Shown here: positions 7,883 to 15,583 of the stretch, piece after piece | Position numbering within the stretch: the first letter of the stretch is position 1 | How the letters are laid out: the number at the start of each line of letters is the position of its first letter | Assembly: GCA_900317215.1 (NCBI GenBank) | Contig: ONFW01000220.1 | Span: forward strand, 1-21,937 | Direction of reading: 5' to 3' | Origin: an uncultured Eubacteriales bacterium | GTDB taxonomy: Bacteria; Bacillota; Clostridia; Oscillospirales; Acutalibacteraceae | DNA length: 21,937 nucleotides | Notes under the pieces: generated by a model | The model's database searches: none | What the model was told of the DNA's origin: nothing | The model's input: only the letters and a program-made list of their open reading frames with translations | Translations under genes and position numbers: made by a program

Positions 7883-8003
7883 AGTTGTTGATTTGTTCCG
7901 AACAGCCGCTCCACCCATTACGAATATCCTATACAGACCACCCTCTGAGAGCGCCTGTAACGGAAGCATTTCATTTTTGCCTAAAAAGGAAAGGGGTATT
8001 ATT

Positions 8004-10412
8004 ATGTCAAAGTCCAAACTGACACCGAGTGAGGCAAGAGAGCTCATTATCGCAAAGCTTTCGCACAATTTCGGTGTTTCCCCTGCCGACGCGACCGACG
8101 AGCATTACTATAAGGCTGTCGCTCTCGTTATCAGGGATATCATGCGTGTCCAGCAGAAGAAGTTTGCTGCCGCTGCTATTAAGCAGAACGCAAAAGTTGT
8201 TTACTATCTCTGCATGGAGTTCCTTATGGGACGTTCTCTCAAAAACGATCTGTATAATCTCGGTCTTGAAGAGACAATGACCAAGGCTCTCAAGGGTCTT
8301 GATATAAAGATAGACAACATCTACGAGTGCGAGCCCGATGCAGGCCTCGGAAACGGCGGTCTTGGTCGTCTTGCCGCCTGCTTCCTTGACGGTCTTGCCA
8401 CACAGAACTATGGCGCCATGGGATATTCACTGCGCTATGAGTTCGGTATCTTCAGGCAGAAGCTTGTGGACGGCTGGCAGACCGAGCTTCCCGATTTCTG
8501 GCTGCCCGGCGGCTCTATCTGGCTGCAGCCGCATCCCGAAAAGTCTATTCCGATCTATTTTGACGGTCATATAAAAGAATCCTGGGACGGCGAGCACCAC
8601 TCGATAGAGCTTGAAAATCCCACAAAGGTAATTGCAACTCCCTATGACATGCTCGTTCCCGGTTACGGCGGCAAGGGAATAAACAGACTCAGACTATGGG
8701 CTGCATCCTCTGACAATTTCGATATGAAGCTGTTCAACTCGGGCGACTATGTAAGAGCCATGGAGCAGAAGGCTCTTGCAGAAAGCATCACAAGGGTACT
8801 TTATCCCGAGGATAACCACTCCGAGGGCAAGAGCCTGCGTCTGAGCCAGCAGTATTTCCTTGTATCCGCTACGATCCAGGATATTATTCAGCGCCACCTC
8901 AGAAATTACAACACTCTTGACAATCTCCCCGATGTTGTTGCCATACACCTTAACGATACTCACCCCGTTCTTGCCATTCCCGAGCTTATGAGGATCATGC
9001 TCGATGAATGCGGCTACGATTGGGACAAGTCATGGGATATTGTCACAAGAACTATAGCATATACGAACCACACAGTTATGAGTGAGGCTCTTGAATGCTG
9101 GCAGGTGGATATGTTCTCAAGAAGGCTGCCCCGTATATATCAGATCGTTGAGGAGATCAACAGGCGCTTCTGTGAGAAGATGAGCAAAAACGGCATTGAC
9201 GGTTGGAAGATCGGCAGAATGGCTGTTATCAATGACGGCATCGTAAGAATGGCTAACCTTGCAGTCATCGCAAGCCATTCCGTAAACGGAGTTTCAAAGC
9301 TCCATAGCGAGATACTGAAGGATTCCGTATTCAATGATTTCTATACAGTTACGCCCGAGAAGTTCAAGAATGTAACAAACGGTATCGCTCACCGCCGCTG
9401 GCTGAATCAGTCCAACCCGGGTCTTGCAAACCTCATCACCCAGCTCATCGGCGATGAGTTCAAGAGAGACGCCAATGCTCTTGAAGGGCTTATGGCATAT
9501 AAGAATGACACTGCCGTACTCGAAAAGCTTGCTGCTATTAAGAAGGAAAACAAAGAGCGCATGGCTAAATACATCAAGGACAACAACGGTATTATCGTTG
9601 ATACCGATTCTATCTTTGACGTTCAGGTAAAGCGTCTGCACGAGTACAAGCGTCAGCTCATGAATGCTCTTCATATCTACAGCACCTATCAATGGCTGCG
9701 TGACAATCCTGATGCGGACTATGTTCCCAAGACCTATATCTTCGGCGCAAAGGCGGCTCCCGGATATTATTTTGCAAAACAGATAATTCAGTTCATAGTT
9801 GCTCTTGCAAACAAGATCAACAACGATCCGCGTGTTAATAAAAAGCTCAAGGTCATATATCTTGAGGACTACCGCGTTTCAGTTGCCGAAAAGCTCATTC
9901 CCGCTGCCGAGATCAGCGAACAGATCTCTCTTGCAGGAACTGAGGCTTCGGGTACAAGCAACATGAAATTCATGATAAACGGTGCGATCACTCTCGGAAC
10001 ACTCGACGGTGCCAATGTTGAGATCCACGATGTTGTGGGTGATGACAACGCTCTCATCTTCGGCATGACGACACCTGAGGTAAATCAGCTGCTTCGTCAG
10101 GGCTATTATCCCTCTATCCCCTACAATAACAACCACATCATCAGAAATGCAGTTGATGGTATACGCAACGAGTTCGGCCCGCAGTTTGAGGACATCTTTG
10201 TCTCCCTTTCTACCAAGGATCCCTATATGGTGCTTGCCGACTTCGCTGATTACTCCTCTATCCAGCAGAAGGCCTCAAAGCTCTACCTTGATACCCAGAC
10301 CTGGAACAGAATGTCGCTTGTCAATATCTCAAAGGCAGGACGCTTTGCCGCTGACCGCTCTATTCGTGATTATGCGGACACTATCTGGGGCTGCAAGCCT
10401 GTCAAGTTCTGA
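8004..10412 (+). CDS. glgP: Glycogen/alpha-glucan phosphorylase
   Basis: A cytoplasmic, pyridoxal-phosphate-dependent GT35 enzyme that releases glucose-1-phosphate from the ends of glycogen or other alpha-1,4-glucans. The 802-residue product is of normal bacterial length and carries the family signatures: GNGGLGRLAACFLDG near residue 110-125, the NVTNGIAHRRWL segment, the KRLHEYKRQLMNALH segment, and the PLP-lysine motif EASGTSNMKFMINGA with Lys655. The ATG at 8004 is chosen because AGGAAAGGGG (7987-7996) precedes it by 7 bases and family homology begins just after it. It is a single-gene unit with its own promoter and terminator; no other glycogen gene (glgA, B, C, D) is nearby. Intracellular glycogen is typical of starch- and fibre-degrading ruminococci and is also a sporulation reserve in clostridia, but no link to the csp-sleC genes is shown here. 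Confidence 0.96.
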   Translation: MSKSKLTPSEARELIIAKLSHNFGVSPADATDEHYYKAVALVIRDIMRVQQKKFAAAAIKQNAKVVYYLCMEFLMGRSLKNDLYNLGLEETMTKALKGLDIKIDNIYECEPDAGLGNGGLGRLAACFLDGLATQNYGAMGYSLRYEFGIFRQKLVDGWQTELPDFWLPGGSIWLQPHPEKSIPIYFDGHIKESWDGEHHSIELENPTKVIATPYDMLVPGYGGKGINRLRLWAASSDNFDMKLFNSGDYVRAMEQKALAESITRVLYPEDNHSEGKSLRLSQQYFLVSATIQDIIQRHLRNYNTLDNLPDVVAIHLNDTHPVLAIPELMRIMLDECGYDWDKSWDIVTRTIAYTNHTVMSEALECWQVDMFSRRLPRIYQIVEEINRRFCEKMSKNGIDGWKIGRMAVINDGIVRMANLAVIASHSVNGVSKLHSEILKDSVFNDFYTVTPEKFKNVTNGIAHRRWLNQSNPGLANLITQLIGDEFKRDANALEGLMAYKNDTAVLEKLAAIKKENKERMAKYIKDNNGIIVDTDSIFDVQVKRLHEYKRQLMNALHIYSTYQWLRDNPDADYVPKTYIFGAKAAPGYYFAKQIIQFIVALANKINNDPRVNKKLKVIYLEDYRVSVAEKLIPAAEISEQISLAGTEASGTSNMKFMINGAITLGTLDGANVEIHDVVGDDNALIFGMTTPEVNQLLRQGYYPSIPYNNNHIIRNAVDGIRNEFGPQFEDIFVSLSTKDPYMVLADFADYSSIQQKASKLYLDTQTWNRMSLVNISKAGRFAADRSIRDYADTIWGCKPVKF

Positions 10413-10439
10413 TAATCTATATAATTAACAGAGTCCCCT

Positions 10440-10455
10440 CTGCCGATGACGGCAG
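10440..10455 (+). other. Short hairpin after glgP
   Basis: CTGCCG at 10440-10445 pairs with CGGCAG at 10450-10455 around a 4-base loop. There is no T run behind it; it may protect the 3' end of the glgP message upstream of the true terminator at 10479. Confidence 0.4.
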
Positions 10456-10478
10456 CATGAGTGTAAAACAAAAAACAG

Positions 10479-10514
10479 GCACGGTTGACTCAGACAGTCC
10501 GCCGTGCTTTTTTT
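10479..10514 (+). terminator. Intrinsic terminator of glgP
   Basis: GCACGG at 10479-10484 pairs with CCGTGC at 10502-10507, with an inner GACT/AGTC helix, followed by seven T residues (10508-10514). Confidence 0.85.
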
Positions 10515-10585
10515 ACAGATATACAAGCATAACACTGCCCGTTTACTATATAATCGAATAATGATACAATAATTCATCGTCACGC

Positions 10586-10614
10586 TTGATTAAAAGCAGA
10601 CAACAATGTATAAT
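10586..10614 (+). promoter_or_regulatory. Sigma-A promoter of hisS-aspS
   Basis: TTGATT at 10586-10591, a 17-base spacer and a perfect TATAAT at 10609-10614. The predicted start near 10621 leaves a leader of only about 30 bases, too short for a T-box or other riboswitch. Confidence 0.78.
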
Positions 10615-10651
10615 ATTGTGGTATGATATACAAGAAAAAGGAGGAAACAAA

Positions 10652-11959
10652 ATGAAGCTCATAACAAACAGAGTATACGGAGCAGAGGATATTCTTCCCG
10701 CAGACGTATACCGGTGGCAGTTCATCGAGGACATCATGCGCAAGCAGGCACAGTCCTACGGTTTCAGGGAGATAAGGACTCCCGTTTTTGAGCACACCGA
10801 GCTTTTCAACCGTTCTGTCGGAGATACGACCGATATAGTTCAGAAGGAAATGTACACCTTTGACACCAAGGGCGGAGATTCTATATCCCTCAAGCCCGAG
10901 GGTACGGCGGGTGCGGCAAGGGCAATGCTTGAGCACGGTATTTATAACGACGGCTATCCGATAAAGGCGTATTATTTCACAGCCTGCTACCGCTATGAAA
11001 AAAAGAATTACGGCAGACAGCGCGAGTTCCACCAGTTCGGAATGGAGGTGTTCGGCGCAGCCTCCCCCTTTGCGGATGCTGAGGTAATGTGTGCGGCAAA
11101 TTCCGTATTTCAGAGACTCGGTGTAAGGGATATAACTCTTGAGATCAATTCTATAGGCTGTCCCGAGTGCCGCCCGAAGTATACAGCCGCCTTAAAGGAA
11201 TATTTTTCGGCTCATGAGGAAGATCTCTGCGATACCTGCAGATCAAGGCTGCAGAGAAATCCGATGAGAATACTCGACTGCAAAAGCCCCGTCTGCTCAG
11301 AAATAGCAAAGAATGCTCCTAATGTGCTTGATTATATCTGCGATGACTGCAGCCGTCACTTTGAGGAGGTAAAAAGCTGTCTTGATGCAGCAGGTCTTGG
11401 GTATAAGGTCGAGCCCACTATTGTAAGAGGTCTTGACTATTACACAAGAACCGTGTTTGAATTTGTTGCGCCCGACATAGGCACGGTCTGCGGAGGCGGA
11501 CGCTATGACGGTCTTGTTGAGGAGCTTGGCGGTCAGCACACCCCCTCTCTCGGCTTCGGCATGGGCATGGAAAGGCTTCTGTTAATGCTTAAAAACCAGA
11601 ATATAGAGATCCCTGAGCCGCCCTCCTGTGACCTGTATGTTATCGGTCTCGGAGACAAGGCAAAGCTCAAGGCCTTCAGCATAATAGAGGGCGTCAGAAA
11701 TGCCTCCCTCACCGCAGAGGGAGATATCGTGGGACGTACACTCAAAGCTCAGATGAAATATGCCAACAAGGTAAAGGCACGCTTCAGCATGGTGATCGGC
11801 GACAGCGAGCTTGAAAACGGCAGAGCGATCCTTAAAAACATGGAAACAGGCAGTCAGACCTCTGTTTCTCTCGGGGACAGCTTTTTCAGCGAATTCTTTG
11901 CCGCTTATGTAGAGGATGACAACACAAAGCTGCTCACACAGCTTGACAATATCAACTGA
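10652..11959 (+). CDS. hisS: Histidyl-tRNA synthetase
   Basis: A class II aminoacyl-tRNA synthetase that charges tRNA-His. The 435-residue product has motif 2 around YYFTACYRYEKKNYGRQREFHQFGMEVFG (107-135), the histidine-binding segments LDYYTRTVFEF at 261-271 and GGGRYD at 281-286, motif 3 GFGMGMERLLLML at 301-313, and a C-terminal anticodon-binding domain (SCDLYVIGLGDKA onward). The insertion domain has cysteine pairs GCPEC (170-173), CDTC (193-196) and CDDC (230-233) plus C210 and C215, a pattern I recall from clostridial HisRS that may bind a metal. The ATG at 10652 follows AAGGAGG (10638-10644) by 7 bases; longer readings would start inside the promoter. It is followed after 17 bases by aspS, the classic Bacillota hisS-aspS pair. 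Confidence 0.96.
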   Translation: MKLITNRVYGAEDILPADVYRWQFIEDIMRKQAQSYGFREIRTPVFEHTELFNRSVGDTTDIVQKEMYTFDTKGGDSISLKPEGTAGAARAMLEHGIYNDGYPIKAYYFTACYRYEKKNYGRQREFHQFGMEVFGAASPFADAEVMCAANSVFQRLGVRDITLEINSIGCPECRPKYTAALKEYFSAHEEDLCDTCRSRLQRNPMRILDCKSPVCSEIAKNAPNVLDYICDDCSRHFEEVKSCLDAAGLGYKVEPTIVRGLDYYTRTVFEFVAPDIGTVCGGGRYDGLVEELGGQHTPSLGFGMGMERLLLMLKNQNIEIPEPPSCDLYVIGLGDKAKLKAFSIIEGVRNASLTAEGDIVGRTLKAQMKYANKVKARFSMVIGDSELENGRAILKNMETGSQTSVSLGDSFFSEFFAAYVEDDNTKLLTQLDNIN

Positions 11960-11960
11960 T

Positions 11961-11968
11961 AAAGGAAG
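11961..11968 (+). promoter_or_regulatory. Ribosome binding site that decides the aspS start
   Basis: AAAGGAAG ends 8 bases before the ATG at 11977 but only 2 bases before the ATG at 11971, so the second ATG is the likely start although both are in frame. Confidence 0.7.
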
Positions 11969-11976
11969 TAATGAAA

Positions 11977-13767
11977 ATGGCAGAGTTTTTGACAGGTATG
12001 AAGCGCACCTGCTATTGCGGCGATCTTCGCACCGAAAATATAGGTCAGCAGGTCGTAGTATGCGGCTGGGCTCAGCGTCAGCGCGACCTCGGACAGCTTA
12101 TTTTTATCGACCTTCGTGACAGAACAGGCATAGTTCAGCTTGCCTTTGACGACAGGACGGAAAAGGCAATTTTTGAAAAGGCTGCCTCCGTACGCTCCGA
12201 GTTTGTTCTGGGCGCAAGAGGTATCGTAAGAGAAAGAAGCTCCAAAAACAAGGATATCCCCACAGGAGATATAGAAATAGAGGTCACAGAGCTTCGCATT
12301 CTCTCCGAGAGCGAAACTCCTCCCTTTGAGATAATAGACAACTGCCCCACATCGGAGCTTACAAGACTGAAATACCGCTACCTTGATCTTCGCCGTCCCG
12401 AGCTGCAGAGGAACATGATCTTCCGTCATAAGGCGGCAAGGGTCACAAGAAGCTTCTTTGACGAGAACGGCTTTATTGAGCTGGAAACTCCCATGCTGAT
12501 AAAATCCACTCCTGAGGGAGCAAGAGACTTCCTTGTTCCTTCAAGAATACACAAGGGCTCGTTCTACGCTCTTCCGCAGAGTCCTCAGATGTACAAGCAG
12601 CTCTGCATGGTGGCAGGCTTTGACAGATATATGCAGATAGCAAGGTGCTTCCGTGACGAGGATCTGCGTGCAGACAGACAACCCGAGTTCACTCAGATCG
12701 ACCTTGAAATGAGCTTTGTGGACATGGAGGATATCCTTGACCTTGGAGAACGCTATATCAAGCGTCTGTTCAAGGAGGTCATGGACATCGACATACCTAC
12801 TCCCTTCCCCCGCTTTACCTACAACGAGGTAATGGAACGCTTCGGCTCGGACAAGCCTGACACCCGCTTCGGAATGGAAATATTCGATCTCAGCAAAGAG
12901 GTCAGCGGCAGCGGCTTTGCAGTTTTCAAAAATGCTCTTGAAGGCGGCGGCTCTGTGCGTGGCATCACTGCAAAGGGTGCAGTAAAAACCTATACAAGAA
13001 AAGAAACGGACAAGCTTGCGGAATACGCAAAGGGTATAGGCGCAAAGGGTCTGGCATGGATAAGGCTCACTGACGACGGCATTTCATCGAGCTTTGCAAA
13101 GTTCATGAGCGAGGAGGAAATGTCAGCCATTCTTGCCAAAGCAGGCGCAGAAAAGGGCGACGCCGTATTCATTGTTGCTGATACGGATACAAATACTGTT
13201 CTGACGACTCTCGGAGCCCTTCGTCTTGAATGTGCAAAGCGTCTCGATATCATCGGCAAGGGCTTCAACTTCCTCTGGGTAGTCAAGTTCCCGTTCTTTG
13301 AGTTCGACAAGGAGAGCGGCGAATGGATAGCAATGCACCACCCCTTCACCTCACCCACCGACGATTGCATGGATAAGCTCGACGGCGATAAGAGCGAGGT
13401 ATACGCCAAGGCTTACGATATGGTCGTAAACGGAGCCGAGCTTTTATCCGGTTCTATCCGTATAACCAATCCCGACCTGCAGAAAAAAATGTTCTCCATG
13501 CTCGGCCTGAGCGACGAGGAGGCTTACCAGAAATTCGGCTTCCTCATGGACGCCTTCAGATACGGAGTTCCGCCCCACGGAGGAATGGGCTTCGGCTTTG
13601 ACAGGCTTGTAATGCAGATGCTCGGCGCAGCCACACTCAGAGATGTAATTCTCTTCCCGAAGGTACAGAACGCAAGTGAGCCTATGACTAACGCTCCTGC
13701 TGACGTAGACCCGCAGCAGCTTGCCGATCTCGGTATTGCTGTTGTAAGTGCAGATAATGAGCAATAA
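11977..13767 (+). CDS. aspS: Aspartyl-tRNA synthetase
   Basis: A class II aminoacyl-tRNA synthetase that charges tRNA-Asp. The 596-residue product is the full bacterial type: N-terminal OB-fold anticodon-binding domain (VCGWAQRQRDLGQLIFIDLRDRTGIVQLAF within the first 60 residues), a catalytic core with FRDEDLRADRQPEFTQ at 225-240 (motif 2), the bacterial GAD insertion domain in the middle (about 290-410), and motif 3 GGMGFGFDRLVMQMLG from 535. Whether it charges only tRNA-Asp or also tRNA-Asn cannot be decided safely by eye. The start at 11977 is chosen from ribosome-site spacing; the ATG at 11971 would add two residues. It shares the hisS promoter, being 17 bases behind that gene, and is closed by a strong terminator at 13779. 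Confidence 0.96.
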   Translation: MAEFLTGMKRTCYCGDLRTENIGQQVVVCGWAQRQRDLGQLIFIDLRDRTGIVQLAFDDRTEKAIFEKAASVRSEFVLGARGIVRERSSKNKDIPTGDIEIEVTELRILSESETPPFEIIDNCPTSELTRLKYRYLDLRRPELQRNMIFRHKAARVTRSFFDENGFIELETPMLIKSTPEGARDFLVPSRIHKGSFYALPQSPQMYKQLCMVAGFDRYMQIARCFRDEDLRADRQPEFTQIDLEMSFVDMEDILDLGERYIKRLFKEVMDIDIPTPFPRFTYNEVMERFGSDKPDTRFGMEIFDLSKEVSGSGFAVFKNALEGGGSVRGITAKGAVKTYTRKETDKLAEYAKGIGAKGLAWIRLTDDGISSSFAKFMSEEEMSAILAKAGAEKGDAVFIVADTDTNTVLTTLGALRLECAKRLDIIGKGFNFLWVVKFPFFEFDKESGEWIAMHHPFTSPTDDCMDKLDGDKSEVYAKAYDMVVNGAELLSGSIRITNPDLQKKMFSMLGLSDEEAYQKFGFLMDAFRYGVPPHGGMGFGFDRLVMQMLGAATLRDVILFPKVQNASEPMTNAPADVDPQQLADLGIAVVSADNEQ

Positions 13768-13778
13768 CTAAAAACTGA

Positions 13779-13811
13779 CCCGTACACCGAAAGGCTGTAC
13801 GGGCTTTTTTT
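13779..13811 (+). terminator. Intrinsic terminator of hisS-aspS
   Basis: An 8-bp stem CCCGTACA (13779-13786) with TGTACGGG (13796-13803), capped by CC-GAAA-GG, and seven T residues (13805-13811). It separates the synthetase operon from the csp-sleC genes. Confidence 0.88.
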
Positions 13812-13840
13812 GGTATTTTTTCTGATTATTTCACATACCT
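13811..13840 (+). promoter_or_regulatory. Weak sporulation-sigma-like promoter before the first csp gene
   Basis: TGGTATT at 13811-13817 and CATACCT at 13834-13840 with a 16-base spacer resemble, imperfectly, the -35 (GxATx) and -10 (CATAC..) of the sigma-E/sigma-G group. No sigma-A pair (TTGACA-TATAAT type) was found in the 117-base gap between aspS and the first csp gene. The call is tentative. Confidence 0.3.
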
Positions 13841-13884
13841 ATTGTTGAGCGACTCCAAAGAGAGCCTTCAAAGGAGGCGGAGCT

Positions 13885-15507
13885 ATGGAAGTGATAGTAA
13901 AATATAACGGAGATATTTTTTCCGTAGCCGATAAAACAGGCGCACAGGCGGAAAGGCTCTCTGAGGGCTATGCGATACTCACTCTCCCGGACGGCTCTCT
14001 TGACGAGCTATATCTGTTCACGGAGATAGAGGATATTGAGATCCCTAAAAGGCTATATCTCGAAACATCAAAACAGCTTTCCTCAAGCTGCATCACTGCC
14101 GTACAAAGCATGACAGGTCAGGGACTGAGCGGAGAAGGGGTCATCGTAGCAGTAATAGATTCCGGAATAGATTACACTCACTCTGCCTTTCGCTATGAAA
14201 ACGGGGAAACAAGGATCATTTCTCTCTGGGATCAGACTATAGAAGGCTCTCCGCCCAACGGCTTTAACGAAGGTACGGAATACAGCAGAGAGCAGATAAA
14301 TCATGCCCTCCTGCAGGATCTGCCGTTTATGACGATACCCTCAAGGGATATTCAGGGTCATGGGACTGCTGTTGCCGGAATAGCTGCAGGCTCCTCAGAA
14401 ATGAACAGCGGCGTCGCCTATGCTTCTGAACTGATAATAGTAAAGGTCGGCAGACGGGGAAGCGATTTCTTTGCTCAGAGCACCGATATCATGAGGGCGC
14501 TGAGGTATTGCATCGACAAGGCAAGGGCATTGGGCAGACCTGCTGCGATAAACCTCAGCTTTGGAATGAACAACGGCTCACACGACGGGACCTCTCTCTT
14601 TGAAGAATTCATAACCTCAGCCGCTAACGAATGGAAGGTCGTAATAGTTACGCCTACGGGCAACGAGGGAGCTGCCGGTCACCACTATGAATGCAGGATA
14701 TCTCAGGGACAGACAAAGGATATCAGGTTTTTCACCGCCTCCGGCATAGAAGGCTTTTATATTTCAATGTGGAAAAGCTTTGTTGACAGCTTTTCCCTTG
14801 AGCTTATCTATCCCGATGGCACAGGCTCAGGCATTATCAGAGCCGAGGATCACCGTAAGACCGTGAGTTCTCCCGGGCTGATAACAGACATCATTTACGG
14901 TCAGCCGACAAGATATTCCTCCGATCAGGAAATATTCATTAGCGTCAGGGCAAGGGACGGATACATCAGCTCTGGAGCATGGACTATCCGGCTTCGCCCC
15001 TCTGCGGTTTTTAACGGAAGGATATCCCTCTGGCTGCCTGCCACTGAGGAGGTAGGGACGAGAACATATTTTTCCGAGCCGTCGGTCTATAATACGATGA
15101 CTATACCGTCAACAGCAAAAAAGGTGATAAGAGTATCCGGCTACAACGACAGCATCGGAAGCATCGCTCCGTTCTCAGGTGTAGGGAGCAGAGATGATAC
15201 GGAAATGATGCCCGATATATCTGCGCCCTCAGTGAATATCACCGCACCGGCTCCGGGCGGAGGCTATGACAGCGTTACCGGGACGAGCTTTGCCGCCCCC
15301 TTAGTAACAGGCTCGGCGGCTCTCATCATGGAATGGGGCATTGTTAGAGGCAACGCTCCTTTTCTTTACGGAGAAAGGCTAAAGGCATTTCTCCGTCTCG
15401 GAGCAAAGCGAAGGCAGGACGCTGAATACCCCGACCCCTCCTTCGGCTATGGAAAGCTATGCCTTGAGGAAACTATGAGACAGCTCGAAAAATACTCATT
15501 TATATAA
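13885..15507 (+). CDS. Csp-family subtilisin-like germination protease (first copy)
   Basis: A 540-residue S8 serine protease of the clostridial Csp type. Residues 1 to about 60 look like the short Csp prodomain; the catalytic domain follows with Asp92 (VIDSGIDYTHSAF), His159 (GHGTAVAGIAAG), oxyanion Asn260 (TPTGNEGAAG) and Ser468 (GTSFAAPLVTG), all present. About 200 residues lie between Asn260 and Ser468; in Csp proteins this interval holds the inserted jellyroll domain that locks the fold. There is no secretion signal, as in Csp proteins, which are packed into spores. In C. perfringens Csp proteases cut pro-SleC at germination, and the sleC-like gene two positions downstream gives the likely substrate. 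AAAGGAGG (13870-13877) lies 7 bases before the ATG. Upstream is a strong terminator, so this gene starts a new unit. Assigning it to CspA, B or C by letter is not justified. Confidence 0.88.
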   Translation: MEVIVKYNGDIFSVADKTGAQAERLSEGYAILTLPDGSLDELYLFTEIEDIEIPKRLYLETSKQLSSSCITAVQSMTGQGLSGEGVIVAVIDSGIDYTHSAFRYENGETRIISLWDQTIEGSPPNGFNEGTEYSREQINHALLQDLPFMTIPSRDIQGHGTAVAGIAAGSSEMNSGVAYASELIIVKVGRRGSDFFAQSTDIMRALRYCIDKARALGRPAAINLSFGMNNGSHDGTSLFEEFITSAANEWKVVIVTPTGNEGAAGHHYECRISQGQTKDIRFFTASGIEGFYISMWKSFVDSFSLELIYPDGTGSGIIRAEDHRKTVSSPGLITDIIYGQPTRYSSDQEIFISVRARDGYISSGAWTIRLRPSAVFNGRISLWLPATEEVGTRTYFSEPSVYNTMTIPSTAKKVIRVSGYNDSIGSIAPFSGVGSRDDTEMMPDISAPSVNITAPAPGGGYDSVTGTSFAAPLVTGSAALIMEWGIVRGNAPFLYGERLKAFLRLGAKRRQDAEYPDPSFGYGKLCLEETMRQLEKYSFI

Positions 15508-15517
15508 GCGGCGCAAA

Positions 15518-15547
15518 GAATGCGTACTGCAGACAGGAAGCATACTC
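15518..15547 (+). promoter_or_regulatory. Sigma-G-like (forespore) promoter between the two csp genes
   Basis: GAATG at 15518-15522 matches all five positions of the sigma-G -35 consensus as I remember it for B. subtilis (GHATR); after 18 bases CATACTC at 15541-15547 matches six of seven -10 positions (CATNHTA). The predicted start is about 30 bases before the ATG at 15584. No sigma-A alternative is visible in this 76-base gap. Sigma assignment is inference. Confidence 0.45.
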
Positions 15548-15583
15548 AGACCGCTGCAACTCATTGCTACAGGAGATGAAGCT

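Larger units (their letters stand above)
7598..8003. other. Divergent ilvB / glgP intergenic region (406 bp)
   Basis: The stretch between the ilvB and glgP starts holds no convincing gene. It contains the minus-strand ilvB promoter (7717-7689), the plus-strand glgP promoter (7854-7882), an inverted repeat directly abutting the glgP -35 box (7833-7853), a second weaker plus-strand promoter-like pair (TTGACG at 7795, TAATAT at 7816, 15-base spacer), a small hairpin in the ilvB leader (GGGCG at 7617-7621 with CGCCC at 7629-7633) and a glgP leader of about 115 bases without an evident riboswitch fold. Confidence 0.7.

Noticed and set aside
7893..8003. N-terminal extension of GlgP by 37 residues
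   Set aside because: It would start at the predicted transcription start with no ribosome site, whereas AGGAAAGGGG sits correctly before the ATG at 8004.
10586..10651. N-terminal extension of HisRS by 22 residues
   Set aside because: That stretch contains the -35 and -10 boxes; AAGGAGG marks the ATG at 10652.
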